A stretch of DNA of 64,000 bases, taken from contig RPFO01001598.1 of the NCBI GenBank assembly GCA_009746045.1, forward strand, positions 227,001-291,000, written 5' to 3'. Source of the DNA: Mesostigma viride (Eukaryota; Streptophyta; Mesostigmatophyceae; Mesostigmatales; Mesostigmataceae). The notes beneath the pieces were generated by a model. It saw nothing but the letters and a program-made list of their open reading frames with translations, did no database searches and was not told where the DNA came from. A program made the position numbers and the translations under genes. This document shows, in pieces, positions 25,001 through 36,370 of this stretch (position 1 is its first letter; each line of letters starts with the position of its first letter).

Positions 25001-28000
25001 TCATCATGGGCTGTGTTGTATCTTACGGGGGCTAGGGTGGGCGAGAGTGGGTCATCGTGGGCTGTGTTGTATCTTACGGGGGCTAGGGTGGGCGAGAGTG
25101 GGTCATCGTGGGCTGTGTTGTATCTTACGGGGGCTAGGGTGGGCGAGAGTGGGTCATCGTGGGCTGTGTTGTATCTTACGGGGGCTAGGGTGGGCGAGAG
25201 TGGGTCATCGTGGGCTGTGTTGTATCTTACGGGCGCTAGCAGGCAATCTTTTGGGCTATTGATTGGGCAGTCGATTGGGTTATTGATAGGCAGTGGATTG
25301 GGCAATTGATTGGGCAATTGATTGGGCAGTTAATTGGATCCCTATTTGTCAAAACATGCTGCGTGTGAAAGCACATTGTTGCGGGCTGTAACCCAACATT
25401 GTGTGCGCCAATCTATCTCCATTTTGTACTACATAATGCACACCCGTGACGCTGCCAGCACTGTACTTACAAGGGTCATGCTTCTCTAACACCCTCACCG
25501 CCCCACCGCCCCACCCCCCACCCCCCCACCCCTGCAGCATGGTCATTGCAGAGGCCCCCGCATCATCAGCCCATGGTGTATGATGCACAATACACAACTT
25601 ACATATTCTTAATGTAGTCTCCTGCGCACCCACACCGCGTGCCCCACCCCGCAATGGCCCCTGCACCTGCGCATCTCCCTGTCGCTTACCAGGCTGCTCC
25701 AGTCCTGCACGACGCCATGCTTTCTGTCCCCTATGCTCCCTCCACTCCGATACCCCCCGGCCACAGAGCAGCCCTTGCACCACCAGACTGGACATGCTCC
25801 CCCCCATGTACGACAAAACCTAGGCTGTACTGCTAACACGGCACGTGCGAAGCCATGCTTCCTGCACGCCCACCCACAAAAATTCGCCCCACCCGCACAG
25901 TGGCCCCCGCGTCATCAGCGCCGGCACGCTGCCCACCACGGGCGGCGAGCTCGTCGTGGTCGGCGCCAACATGGGCCCCGTCGGCTCTGCCCACATCATG
26001 TCCTTTACCGTGAACGGCACCCCCTGTGCCAACGCACGCATCACAGTGTGGAACATCGAGCTGCGCTGCACGGTGCCCCCGGGCGTGGGGACCAACTACG
26101 ACGTGCTGCTCACGGTGACGGACTCGCAGACCGACGGGGGCACGGGCGCGCGCAAATTCAGCTACCTGCCGCCCACCGTCACCGACATCTCCCCCAGGGA
26201 CGCCCCACCAGGGACCAACGTCACGATCACGGGGACGAATTTCGGGCCGGTCGTCGCGGGCGTGGTGGCCACCATCGGCAGCCGCGCATGCCTGGACCTG
26301 GTCATGACAGTGCCCCACACGACGCTCACCTGCAGGGTGGCCCAGGTATGGAGGTGCCGCCGCGACTACGCATGGTGTGAACTTGTTTATCGCAGGAACA
26401 CCCTCTCTTGTTGTCGTTGCTGTCGTCCTTACCACGACTTCTCTCCCTAACTGCGCACTCCTTAGCCCAGTTCGTTACCCTGCGATCTGCGCGGTCCCCT
26501 CCGACTCCTCTCGCCCTCTTTCCCAAATGCCTTGACTTCTAATATTAAAATTTGGCGGGTCGTCCATTTTACATTTGTGCAAATATTTACGTCGAGCCTT
26601 TCCCCCATTACATTATTATGACCCTTCTCCTGCTGCATATTTCCTCTCCCTCTCTTCCTGCTCAGTGCGTCCTGCCTCCCCCCCCCTTCTTCCCTACTCA
26701 CACCCCCTGAGCTTTCCATTCAACTCTCCCCTACCCCTTCCCCCCTACTAGCCCCCTAACCCTTCCTATTCCTGACCCCTACCCCTACCCCCCTCCTACC
26801 CCCCCTACCCCCCTCCTACCCCCTACCGCCCTCCCTCCTTCCCCCTCCTCCCCCCCACTACCAGGACACGGGAGCCCAGAAGGACGTGCGCGTGTCCGTG
26901 GGCGGCCAGTCCAGCCCCGCGGGCGTCTCCTTCTCCTTCCTCGCACCCATCGTGAACCAGGTCTCCTCGGCCGAGTCCTCGGGCGGCCTCGTGGTCATCC
27001 TCGGCAAGAACTTCGGCGAGCGGTTGCCGGACGGGACGTCCCCCCCCTCGCGCCACATCACCAACGTGACGATCGGCGGGCGGCTGTGCGGAAACCCCTG
27101 GGTGTCAGTCGAGGACATCGAGATCCGCTGCAGCGCGCCACCTGGCACCCGCGCCGCGCTCGACGTGGTTGTAAACATAAATAACCAGGGGTCGGGCACG
27201 AGTGGCGCGGGCAAGTTTTACTATGCGGCCGCGGGCGTGAACAGCTTCACCCCCACTGTGGCCATCGCGGGCGAGTGGGTCACGCTCTCGGGGACTAACT
27301 TTGGGGAGGTCCCGGGGGACGTCGAGGTGTGGGTGGACATGAAGAAGTCGCCCAACATCAGCTACGTCACGCCCCACCGCGTCATGCGGTTTGCCATGCC
27401 GTACGGCGTGGGCGTGCGCAAGGCGCTGGACATGCGCATCAGCGGACGCACGGTCACGTGGCTGCAGGTGAGGACATACATATATAAGTACAAATAATAA
27501 TGTTAAGTAATGTTCCATTACTTCAGAAGTTTGTAATGTGAGGACGCACGGTCACACGGCTGCAGGTCAGCGGATCCATCGTCCCTTATGCGCGGGCGCT
27601 CAGAGCCCTGGCGGCAGGTGAGTACATCACACGTTAGATAGTGGGGACAGTGTTTGGGAGCGCTCCTGTCTCCCAGTTGAGGTCCTACCAGTGCCCTATC
27701 CTCTGCCTCCACAACCATGTACGAGCAAATATTTGTATCAGCATGGATATGTAGAGTAGTGTATATACCAGTATAACTAATATAGTAAAATTTATCATTC
27801 TCAATGAATATATATATACTACTATATAACTATCCGTGTTGGCCTTGGTTCTGTCGTTTCGTGAACTTCATCCCATATCCCTGCCTCAATTCTTTTCCCT
27901 TGCGCCTACCCTCCGTTTCCCTCCTCCCACCCCCTCTACCCCCCGTCACCGCGCCACCCCCACAATCCACAGGAGGCCCGCATTTCGTGGGCCCCCCCCG

Positions 28001-31000
28001 TGATCAACCTCAACACCTCCACCTTCCCGCCCACCCAGGGAGGCGAGGGCATCGTCGGCGGGACTGGTTTCGGCCCGGTCGGAAGAGCGTACATCGAGCA
28101 AGCGCTCGTCAACGGCAAGTCTTGCGCCAACCCGGAGGTCGTTACTGCTGACGTGGCACTGCGATGCACTTTTGAGCCTGGGTCAGGGAACACGCTGAGC
28201 GTGGTGATCACGGTGGGGGGGCAGTCGAGCAATGCGACCGCGTTCCGGTACGCCAACCCGGTCGTGACAAGTGTCACTCCCACGCTCGGCGCCAAGGGCA
28301 CGCGCATCGAGGTCCGCGGGCGCAACTTTGGCTCCAAGCTGTCAGGTGAGGGGGTGACGAAGGTGCGAGGTGGGACGGTGCTGTTGCTGCATTGGCGACT
28401 GCGGCTCAACTGTTCCTGTTTTAGAATGGGGGATCTGGGTCATAATCGTGACATTAAGAGAGGTACTGTTTTGGAAGGGGGATCTAGGTTATCAGGGTCA
28501 TTATCGTAGCAAGAAGAGAGTTACTGTTTTGGTTGGAGGCTGCCACCCTTCTTCAGTTTACCATGTGTAGCAACGATGAATCGTGTTCGCGGCTGACCTG
28601 GGCATAATCGTCACTGTTTGAGAGGATTACCTCAAGCCGTGCATGAAGAGTGCATCCCACCCCAGCTACGGGTTGGCTTGTGATCAAGTTAAGCATTCTA
28701 CCCTCACGCCTTGTAACGCTCCCTTGCCCCTTTGTTGCTTGTGCGTTGGCGAGCTGAACCCGGTATGTGGGGGGGTTGTATTTCTATCGGATATGCCTGC
28801 ACCCATCGCCTTTCACAACCACCTTCCACTGCACCCACATTCCCTTGTACGTTCACATACATGGTGATGCCTTACCTCGCATCCCTGTGTGCTCGTCCCC
28901 ATGTCTGCGGCCATCCGTTATCCTGGCAGACATCACGGTGCTGGTCGGCACGGTCCCCACCCTCGCCAACGCCACCACGCTGGTGACCGCACACACCTAC
29001 CTGACTGCCACCGTCGCCAACAACGTGGGCGCGCAGCTGCCCGTGTCCGTCGTGGTCCGTGGCATCGCCAGCATTAGCAGCCAGCGCACGCCCAGCTTCT
29101 CCTACCCGGCCCCCTTCATCAGCGCCGCCTCCAGCATACCCACCACGGGCGGAAACGTGACGATCGATGGCTTAAACTTTGGCCTCGCGGGGCCCCAGTA
29201 CAAGTCCATGGTCCAGTCCATCACCGTGACGGATGCCACCTGTAACCTGATCAACGCCGCGGGCTCCCGCGTCTGCTCCGCCCCCTGCCTCGACGGCGAG
29301 GTCATCGTCGAGAGCACCCGCATCACCTGCAAGCTCGGCGCGGGGATGGGCACAGGGCTGGACGTCCAGGTCGTCCTCCAGGGCGCCTCCTCCGGCAACT
29401 CGGGCGATGGCAAGCTCAGCTTCCAGCGACCCAACGTGACGTCCGCGGTGCCCGTCCCTCTGTATGGCGGGTTCACGATTATCACAGGGACCAACTTTGG
29501 CCTCCCTGGGAGCGACCTGCTTACCGTGCGCATCGGCGGCGGCGACTGCACGGATGCCGCAGTGCTCAACCACACGGCCATCTCGTGCAGGGTCCCTGCG
29601 GGCCTGGGCAACCGCCACGTGATCTACGTCAAGCGCGATGGGCTGGATGTGGGGAACACGAATTTGGCCCTGTTTGCGTACGAGGCGCCGGTGCTGTCGC
29701 GCGTCACGCCCACCGTCCAGTCCCCGGGCGAGAACAACACGCTGCTGCGCATCTACGGCCGCAACTGCGGGGGGGACGCGTCCACGCTGCGCGTGTTTGT
29801 GGGCACGCGCGAGTGCCCTCAGTCGTCGCTGCGGCTGTTCCCGCTGGGCCCGCCGGGCAGCGCGGAGGAGTGCGAGGTGTTTGCGCTCACGCCACCGGGG
29901 GCGGGCACGCGGCTGCCCGTTGTGGTAAGGGCTGTTCGGGGGATGATGCCATATAGTATCGCAGGGCAACCCCTGATAGCATGTGTGTGTTTCCTATCTG
30001 ATCTAATGACTTCATATCTTTCAATTGTTGGCTTCATGGGCAGATAAGGATATTTGTCGGAAAGGGGCAGAAGAGGAGAGGGGTTTGTCATGTACCCCAC
30101 CCCTTGAGCATGAGGACTTGACGACCCACTGGCAAGGGCTTAGTCACTGTACCCACTGGCAAGGGCTTAGCCACTGTACCGGATGGGAACCAACGGCTCT
30201 GTGCCACGCGAGGCGGTACCAAGTTGAGTCGACACTTGATGCCCCCATTCGCCAACCATGCCATTCTTGCCATTGTTTCAACCCGACACCCCATTCTCTG
30301 ATTCGTCTGTTTCGTCCTTTACTCACATGGTTTACTCACACCCCTTTTCGCTCCTCTGCACTTCTTGTCCGTGCCCTTGGGTTGCACAAACGCCCGCCCC
30401 CAAACCCATCTCCTTTTGGCCCCCCCCCCATCCTACCCCCCCCCCCAGTTTGAGGTCGGCGGTGTGCGCAGCGAAGAGAACCCCAACGTGACCTTCTCCT
30501 ACACGGCCCTGTTCATCAACGGAACCACCGCGGTGCCCACGTCCGGTGGCCAGGTCACGATCACGGGCGGCAACTTTGGCCCCGCGGGCGACTCGCTCGA
30601 GCGGGTGACCATCGGCGGGCTGCCCTGCACGTCCGCCCGCGTGACCATCGCCAACACACAGATCAAGTGCAACCTGGGGCCGGGAGTCGGCGGGTCCCTG
30701 GATGTGTTTGTCAAGATGGTGGGTGGGATGGACGGCAATGACACGACGATGGAGCAGATGGGCGTCGGTATGTTCTCGTACGAGCCGCCCACCGTGTTGT
30801 CCGTCGCGCCGCGCGTGGCCGACACCTGGGCCAATGTGACGGTCATCGGGACAAACTTTGGGACGAACGCGTCGCTCGTGGAGGTGTTCCTCGAGAAGCC
30901 CGCGGACGAGTCCCAGGGGATCAAGGCGGAGCGATTCCCCGCCCAAGTCCTCAACATCACCGCACCGCACACGCGGCTCGTGGCCCGCATTGGCCCCGGC

Positions 31001-34000
31001 CAGGGCACCAACCTCCGGCTAGTCGTCTCGGTGGCAGGGCAAGAGTCGGCCCCGCCCACGATCAGCGACGGTGGGGAGGACGGGCAGCGGTTCTCCTACA
31101 AGCCGCCTGTGGTCACCTCGGCCACGCGCGTGGGCACCCAGGGGGGCTCCCTGTACATCACGGGGTCCAACCTGGGCGCCGAGGGCGCGGGTGCCGACTC
31201 GCACCTGGTCTCCGTCACCAACCGAGCGACGGGGGGCACCAGCGTCACAGTCCCCTGCGCGAGTCCCAAAGTGACCGAAGGGGCCCGCGTGCTGGAGTGC
31301 CGTATGCCAGCAGGCAGCGGCGGGAAATGGGACGTTCTGGTCATCGCGGGCGGGCAGACGTCCGGCCTATCGGGTCGCGAGGCGTTCAGTTACTTGGCCC
31401 CCGTGTTATCAGATTTCGCGCCGCTGCTTGCGAGCAAGGACGTGATCGTGAACATCTCGGGGGCCAACTTTGGGTCCCTGGTGGACGACGTCGCCGTCTG
31501 GTTCGGTCCGTATAAAGCACAGGGGGCTTCGGTGGGGGAAGGGCTCAGTGATGGCACGGTGACGCTGGTGGCGGCACACGAGGCGATGAGGGTGCGCGTG
31601 CCGCTGGGTGCTGGGTTTGATCTTCCGATTGTGGTCGAGGTCAAGGGTCAGCGGAGCGATGGCAACGACAGCGTCGCAGGCACAAACGAGACGTTGTTCG
31701 CGTACGTCCCTCCCGCGGTGGCACAGATTCTGCCGGCCAGCACGCGCGGAGGCATCGCGCGATGGAAGGTAGGCGCTGCCCCTGCCCCTGCTCCAGAAAG
31801 TGCCTCACTGACTGGGCCTGACAGGAAGTGCCTAACATGCTCCAGAAAGTGGCCCCTGTTGCCCCTCTCTGTTGCCTTGGGTGTAGGTCATGTCGTTGCT
31901 GCCTTGACGGTGGGTGCTTCATGCTGCCCTGCTCATGCTTCACAGTGCTTCTCGGTGCCTGCTCGTGCCTTACGGTCCCTTGGTCTTTTCATCCACCATG
32001 GCAGAGGCGCGTGCTGGAGTCTAATGTTGTAACTGTGTGCAGTGCCCCGTAATGAGGGACGGCTGTTTTAGCAAAATGATCATGATTGCTTCGCAATGTG
32101 TCAGCAATGGCCCATGAACCCCTCCTGGTCGAGCCCATGAACCCCTCCTGGTTGAGCGTATGAACCCCTCCTGGTTGAGCGTATGAACCCCTCCTGGTCG
32201 AGCCCATGAACCCCTCCTGGTTGAGCGTATGAACCCCTCCTGGTTGAGCGTATGAACCCCTCCTGGTTGAGCGTATGAACCCCTCCTGGTCGAGCCCATG
32301 AACACCTCCTGGTTGAGCGTATGAACCCCTCCTGGTTGAGCATATGAACCCCTCCTGGTTGAGCGTATGAACCCCTCCTGGTTGAGCGTATGAACCCCTC
32401 CTGGTTGAGCGTATGAACCCCTCCTGGTTGAGCCCATGAACCCCTCCTGGTTGAGCCCATGAACCCCTCCTGGTTGAGCGTATGAACCCCTCCTGGTTGA
32501 GCGTATGAACCCCTCCTGGTTGAGCCCATGAACACCTCCTGGTTGAGCGTATGAACCCCTCCTGGTTGAGCATATGAACCCCTCCTGGTTGAGCGTATGA
32601 ACCCCTCCTGGTTGAGCCCATGAACCCCTCCTGGTTGAGCGTATGAACCCCTCCTGGTTGAGCGTATGAACCCCTCCTGGTTGAGCGTATGAACCCCTTG
32701 CTGGTCAAGCCCATACGCGCATCACCACGTAGCCCGGTCATCTACCATGCGTTTGTAGGAATACGCTGCCTCCCGCATCCCGATTCAACCCTGTTCTCTT
32801 CATCTGCGCCCCCATGCGCCTTGCTCTCTCTACCCCTCTATGGCAATGAGAACGAATAAAAAATTCTTGGTGGACTCTTTTACGTGCGATGCCATCACCA
32901 AACCACGCCACCTGCTTGCTTCAGGGCACCGGCTTTGGTCCGCTCGGCTCCTCCCTGCTGGCGGGTGCCACGGTGGGCGGCCTGCCCTGCGCCAACGCCA
33001 CCGTGGTGGCCCCTGACACCGAGATGACCTGCGTCATGCCCGCGGGGGAGGGCGGAGGGTACGACGTGCTGGTGGCGGTGGCGGGGCAGAACTCCACGGG
33101 GGGCGCGGGGCTGTACTCGTACGCGGTCCCCACAGTGGTCGACGTGTCGCCGTCATTGGCATGGCCCGGCGCGTGGGTGCAGATCCGGGTAAGCCAGCTC
33201 GTGTGGATTCAGGAGGCAACCGGTCGCTAGATCGGGGCTGACCGACCCCTGTCATGTAGGAGTGGCACATGGAAGCACGGCGTGTGGTCGGCGTCCCATG
33301 TTGTACAGCACGGTGGTTATGATGGGTGGTTATGATGCGTGGTGAGGAGCACTTAATAACGGCGCAGGAGCCCGGGGTGATGGCATGTGTGGGAAAGGAC
33401 ACGTGTCAGCAGGGGACGCGGCTAGGGAAGGCGGTTTCAGTGCGTTTGGTGGAGCGATGTTGTGATGATGCGTGGCAGCGAGAGAGCGGGGGTAGCGGTA
33501 CAAGGGGGTGGGTAATAAAGGACGACCACATGTTGCTAAGGATGGTCCGGGGAAGACACGCGTCTGATCACATAATATAGAGTGCTTTGTGTATGAGATT
33601 ATGTAGGGCAGGAGGCACGCTACTATTGGGATCCAGCCTTGCATGTATGTACTCTAGTATATGCCAAGACTGAAGAATTTCAGGTTTTGCTGCAATAAGT
33701 CCTAGAAGCAGTCTAAGCTTCGCCAGGCCTACCTCTTGGGGCGGTCGGAGTCCTTAGTCCTAGCCACAACTTGTCACAGGTGCCGCGGTGCATTTGTGTT
33801 TCCAGGTTTGCGCCGTGCTGTCCGCGACAAGTTTATGTCCATTGGGACCGCACAGAGCATCGTTGGGGCGCACGGGTTCCATCCAGGGCTTGCCATCCAG
33901 GCTAGCCCAGCGTGTTGGTGCCCAACGTGTTGGTGCCCAGCGTGCTGGTGCCCAGCGTGTTGGTGCCCAGCGTGTTGGTGCCCAGCGTGTTGGTGCCCAG

Positions 34001-36073
34001 CGTGTTGGTGCCCAGCGTGTGGGTGCAGAGTGTGGACACATCACCAGCGTGTCGCAGAGACCTCACCACCCTCCATCAACAAACTGTGTGATGAAAACTA
34101 TAACGTGCGTGCTTATCTTCCCATCCTCCCGCCAGGGTGACAACTTTGGCCGCGGGCGTACTGTGACCGAGACCTTGACCGTGCCAGAGGACAGCGAGGA
34201 GGCCCGCTCCGCGAATTCCGCCGACGTCACGCCGACCGGGACGCCCGGGCTCGTCTCCGTGCGCCTCTCGTACATGGTGGGCGAGGCGGCGATATCCGTG
34301 CAGCTGGGCGCGCACAACCCGTGTACAAAAGTGCGCATGGTCACCCCCCACGACGTGATCAAGTGCTGGGCGAATGAGACTGGGATCGGCCGCGACCAGA
34401 TCGTGACGGTCACCGTGGCAGGCGTGCGGGGCGCCGACGCCGACCCGGCCAACGGGACGGGGCCACCTGTCCCCCGGTTCTCGTTCCGGCGGCGTGGGTG
34501 CATGGACGTGGAGGCGGCAAACTTTGACGGGAACGCGACGGAGGATGACCCGGTCGCGCCATGCCGGTTCCTGGGGTGTATGGAGTCTGACAAGGCCAAC
34601 TACTGGCCCAAGGCGACCGAGGATGGTGAGTGGAGGGTTTTGGGTTTCGGTTTTCCGGCGCAGGGTTAAGGGTTGTTGCTTAAAGTGTGTTTAGGTTGGT
34701 GTGTAGCCCTATAGCTTCAACAGTTTCAATGAACAGTGTGCAAGGGGTGCGGCACGGGAACAAAGTTTCCTGTTGTTGGCGATGCTGGGGGTGTATTGGG
34801 TGCAGAGGCATCCAAAACAGGGAGGCAAGGAAAGGGCGGGCCGTATGGCTGCGCAGCATGGCTCAAGCAGAGAGCTTGCGTGGGCTGCGGGCAGGAGGCC
34901 ATGGGATGGTCCCGAACTCTACGATGACAGTGCCTGGTATCATGTCAGCCGCATGGTGACAGTGCCTGATGCTAGTATTACTTCAGGTCAGTTTGCCATG
35001 ATTGCGGGTGCGTTGCCGCGGGCGAATGCACCGTGCACTATTGACCATGCTCCCAGTGTTCTTACCATTCAAACCCTCGTGGCCATTAACCACATTGCCA
35101 AACTGCTTTCCTCACCACGCAATCTGTGCTGCTGCGTGTTTGTGTCCCTCCCCCCCTTGCCGTCCACGCATTAATCCCCACCTTCCATCTACCAACATCG
35201 ACAAATTTCCAAACTGCCATCGATCAATACACAACATGTAACCCCCCAACCGTACCAATCCATAAAACGTACGTATTGTAAATCACCCACCCACCAGACG
35301 GCTCGTGCTTGACCGACCCGCTCGTCATTATCGTCCGTGTGGGCGTCCCCTTCGACAAGTACATGGCCGACCGGGCCTCCAACGACGCGCAGCTCGTGTC
35401 CGACGTCGCCTCGGTGGCCAACACAACGGCGGAGCGGCTCACCGCTGTGGACCACCGCGAGGGCAGCACGGTCATCTCCCTCAACGTCTCCGACTCGGTC
35501 GAGCAGCGCGCCACCGTGGTTGTCTCAAACTTCCGCCAGGCGGTCATCGAGAACCGCGCGGAGCTCGCGTTCCCACTCCTGTCCTACACGGGGCCCGACC
35601 GAGAGGTACTCTTGACACCGGCCGCCCAGCCCCGCGTGTCAAAGTGGTCCATCATTGGGGTGGCCATCGGCGTCGCGGTGTTGCTTGCGTGGGGGATCTA
35701 CTGGCGCCGGTCGATCGCGGCGTGCCTCCGGCGCGGCCGGTCCACCCGACCCGAGAAGCTCGGCTCGATGAACGGGCACGGGGGACACCTGTCTTCTTCC
35801 GATTCGCACTGCGGCAGCTGGTGCCTGTGCAGCCTGTGCTGCTGCGGCGGGCGCGGCAAGGCACCGCTCAACCGCACGCGCCCGGTGAACGTGGACGAGC
35901 AGGAGGACGGCGATGCGTGGGCGTTCGCCAGCCCAGGGATGATGTACGGAACCATCCCCACGACAGCAAGGCATTCGTCGCCCGCACACGGAGGTCTGTT
36001 CAGCCCCACAGTCGCGTCACCCGGGTCAGGGCGAATGTACCCGAGCGGGAAGGTTTTCTGGACGCCCAACTGA
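15773..36073 (+). CDS. Giant single-pass surface protein with about 30 IPT/TIG repeats (13 exons)
   Basis: Exons: 15773-17588, 19027-19299, 20633-20917, 21293-21846, 23103-24709, 25901-26345, 26865-27467, 27973-28345, 28930-29924, 30449-31768, 32925-33188, 34136-34625, 35298-36073. All are GT-AG, all phases agree, and the sum is 9801 nt, 3266 residues. The start ATG precedes a signal peptide (GFLFVLLSLTCLIQQVLSA). About 30 immunoglobulin-like IPT/TIG repeats follow, each of the form P-x-V/I-x-x-V..GG..ITITG-T-N-F-G-P, then C-A-N..TxIxC..P-x-G-x-G, then V-x-G-Q-x-S..F-x-Y. Exons 12-13 carry two GC..A-x-N/Y..ATEDD(GS)C motifs, a type of putative Ca-binding loop. A juxtamembrane domain with alternating beta-like segments, a membrane span (about 3125-3144) and a 120-residue Cys- and Ser-rich tail end the protein. 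The layout recalls plexin or fibrocystin ectodomains: adhesion, matrix or ligand binding is likely but unproven. Confidence 0.93.
17589..17835 (+). repeat. Donor-junction copies at the start of IPT-gene intron 1
   Basis: The exon-1 end AGCTACGAGG|GTGAGTGGGC recurs in diverged form at about 17657, 17744 and 17790 (TTCAGCTACGAGGGTTGATG, AGCTATGAGGGTGGGTGGGC, CAGCTACGAGGGTGAGCGGG). Spacing is irregular, 50-90 bp, with TATTGTAAT-like words between. Each copy has a decoy donor. Confidence 0.8.
18980..19010. repeat. Poly-C tract before the exon-2 acceptor
   Basis: About 30 consecutive C residues lie 17 bp before the acceptor of exon 2 of the IPT gene (exon start 19027), in the place of a polypyrimidine tract. 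C-rich stretches also precede exons 3, 4, 7, 8 and 10. Confidence 0.9.
21841..21946 (+). repeat. Donor-junction copies at the start of IPT-gene intron 4
   Basis: Exon 4 ends TCACAG|GTGGGTGGCTTGTAG. Copies follow at about 21877 (GCACGGGTGGGTCGCTTATA), 21903 (GCACAGGTGGGTGGTTTATA) and 21934 (GTCACAGGTAAAGCC). Three of the four keep a CAGGT or CAGGTGGGT donor. Confidence 0.85.
22087..23020 (+). repeat. 10-bp minisatellite CCTCTCACTG, about 93 copies
   Basis: A nearly perfect (CCTCTCACTG)n array with slips at about 22208 and 22842; near the 3' end variants CCTCTCCCTG and CCTCTCAATG accumulate. It fills most of IPT-gene intron 4 (21847-23102), giving a pyrimidine-rich lead-in to the acceptor at 23102. 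Its long open frames are repeat artefacts. Confidence 0.97.
24700..25245 (+). repeat. Donor-seeded repeats expanding into a 51-bp array (IPT-gene intron 5)
   Basis: Exon 5 ends CTTCCG|GTACGTTGCTGGCGC, continuing TAGGGTGGGCAAG. Copies with the same order (TACTTCCGGCACGTCGCGGG, then CGCTAGGGTGGGCGAG) lie at about 24776 and 24958. From about 24985 a 51-bp unit containing GGGCTAGGGTGGGCGAGAGT is repeated five times almost perfectly. The high identity of the inner units suggests recent growth. Confidence 0.85.
25541..25576 (+). repeat. Decoy copy of the exon-6 acceptor junction
   Basis: GCAGAGGCCCCCGCATCATC at 25546 resembles the true exon-6 start ACAGTGGCCCCCGCGTCATC at 25897, about 350 bp downstream. 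A weaker cousin (GCAATGGCCCCTGCACCTGC) lies near 25651. These are acceptor-side duplicates within IPT-gene intron 5. Confidence 0.75.
27536..27615 (+). repeat. Duplicate of the exon-7 donor junction in intron 7
   Basis: GGACGCACGGTCACACGGCTGCAGGTC at 27541, shown here in full only to position, repeats the exon-7 end (27444-27470) with two substitutions and retains a CAG|GT donor. A further GGCGGCAG|GTGAGTA donor lies at 27609-27620. Confidence 0.85.
32106..32710. repeat. 23-bp minisatellite in IPT-gene intron 10
   Basis: About 26 head-to-tail copies of a 23-bp unit with core GAACCCCTCCTGGTTGAGC, the last bases alternating between GTAT, CCAT and CATAT. The order of variants is itself partly repeated (32285-32440 resembles 32520-32680), suggesting block duplication. 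Confidence 0.95.
33907..34027. repeat. 15-bp repeat in IPT-gene intron 11
   Basis: Eight copies of GTGTTGGTGCCCAGC, one with CTGG in place of TTGG, between exons 11 and 12. Confidence 0.95.
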
Positions 36074-36370
36074 GGCCGGGGAAGAGGTCCCTTTGGTTGT
36101 TTCATTTGTTAAAAGGTCGTCTTCTGGATGCCCGCAGAGAGGTCCATTGAAACGCCACATCATTCCCCGGGGAATCAGAAATTGGAACACTGGTTTGAGC
36201 GTGGGAAGGTCTTCTGGACACCTTATCGATCCCGGGGAGAGGACTGTTGGATGCCAAGTGATGCCCGGTGAGATGGCGTTTCTGAAGCGCCCAATAAAGC
36301 CCAGGAAGATGTCTTTTAGACGCCCACATGAACGCCAGGGAGGGCTTCTTCGGACGCCAAATGCAGCCCG
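36045..36370 (+). repeat. Degenerate repeats starting in the last codons of the IPT gene
   Basis: The last coding stretch TTTTCTGGACGCCCAACTGA and the following GGCCGGGGAAGAGGTCC recur in diverged form at about 36112, 36208, 36265, 36310 and 36343 (TCTTCTGGATGCCCGCAGAG, TCTTCTGGACACC..CCCGGGGAGAGG, CTTTTAGACGCCC, CTTCTTCGGACGCC). The array grew from the coding end into the 3' untranslated region. Confidence 0.65.

Noticed and set aside
32021-32741. Minus-strand frame of repeated RSTRRGSYAQPGGVHTLNQEGF-like units
   Set aside because: A 23-bp intron repeat; three units make 69 bp, so frames stay open. No splice support.
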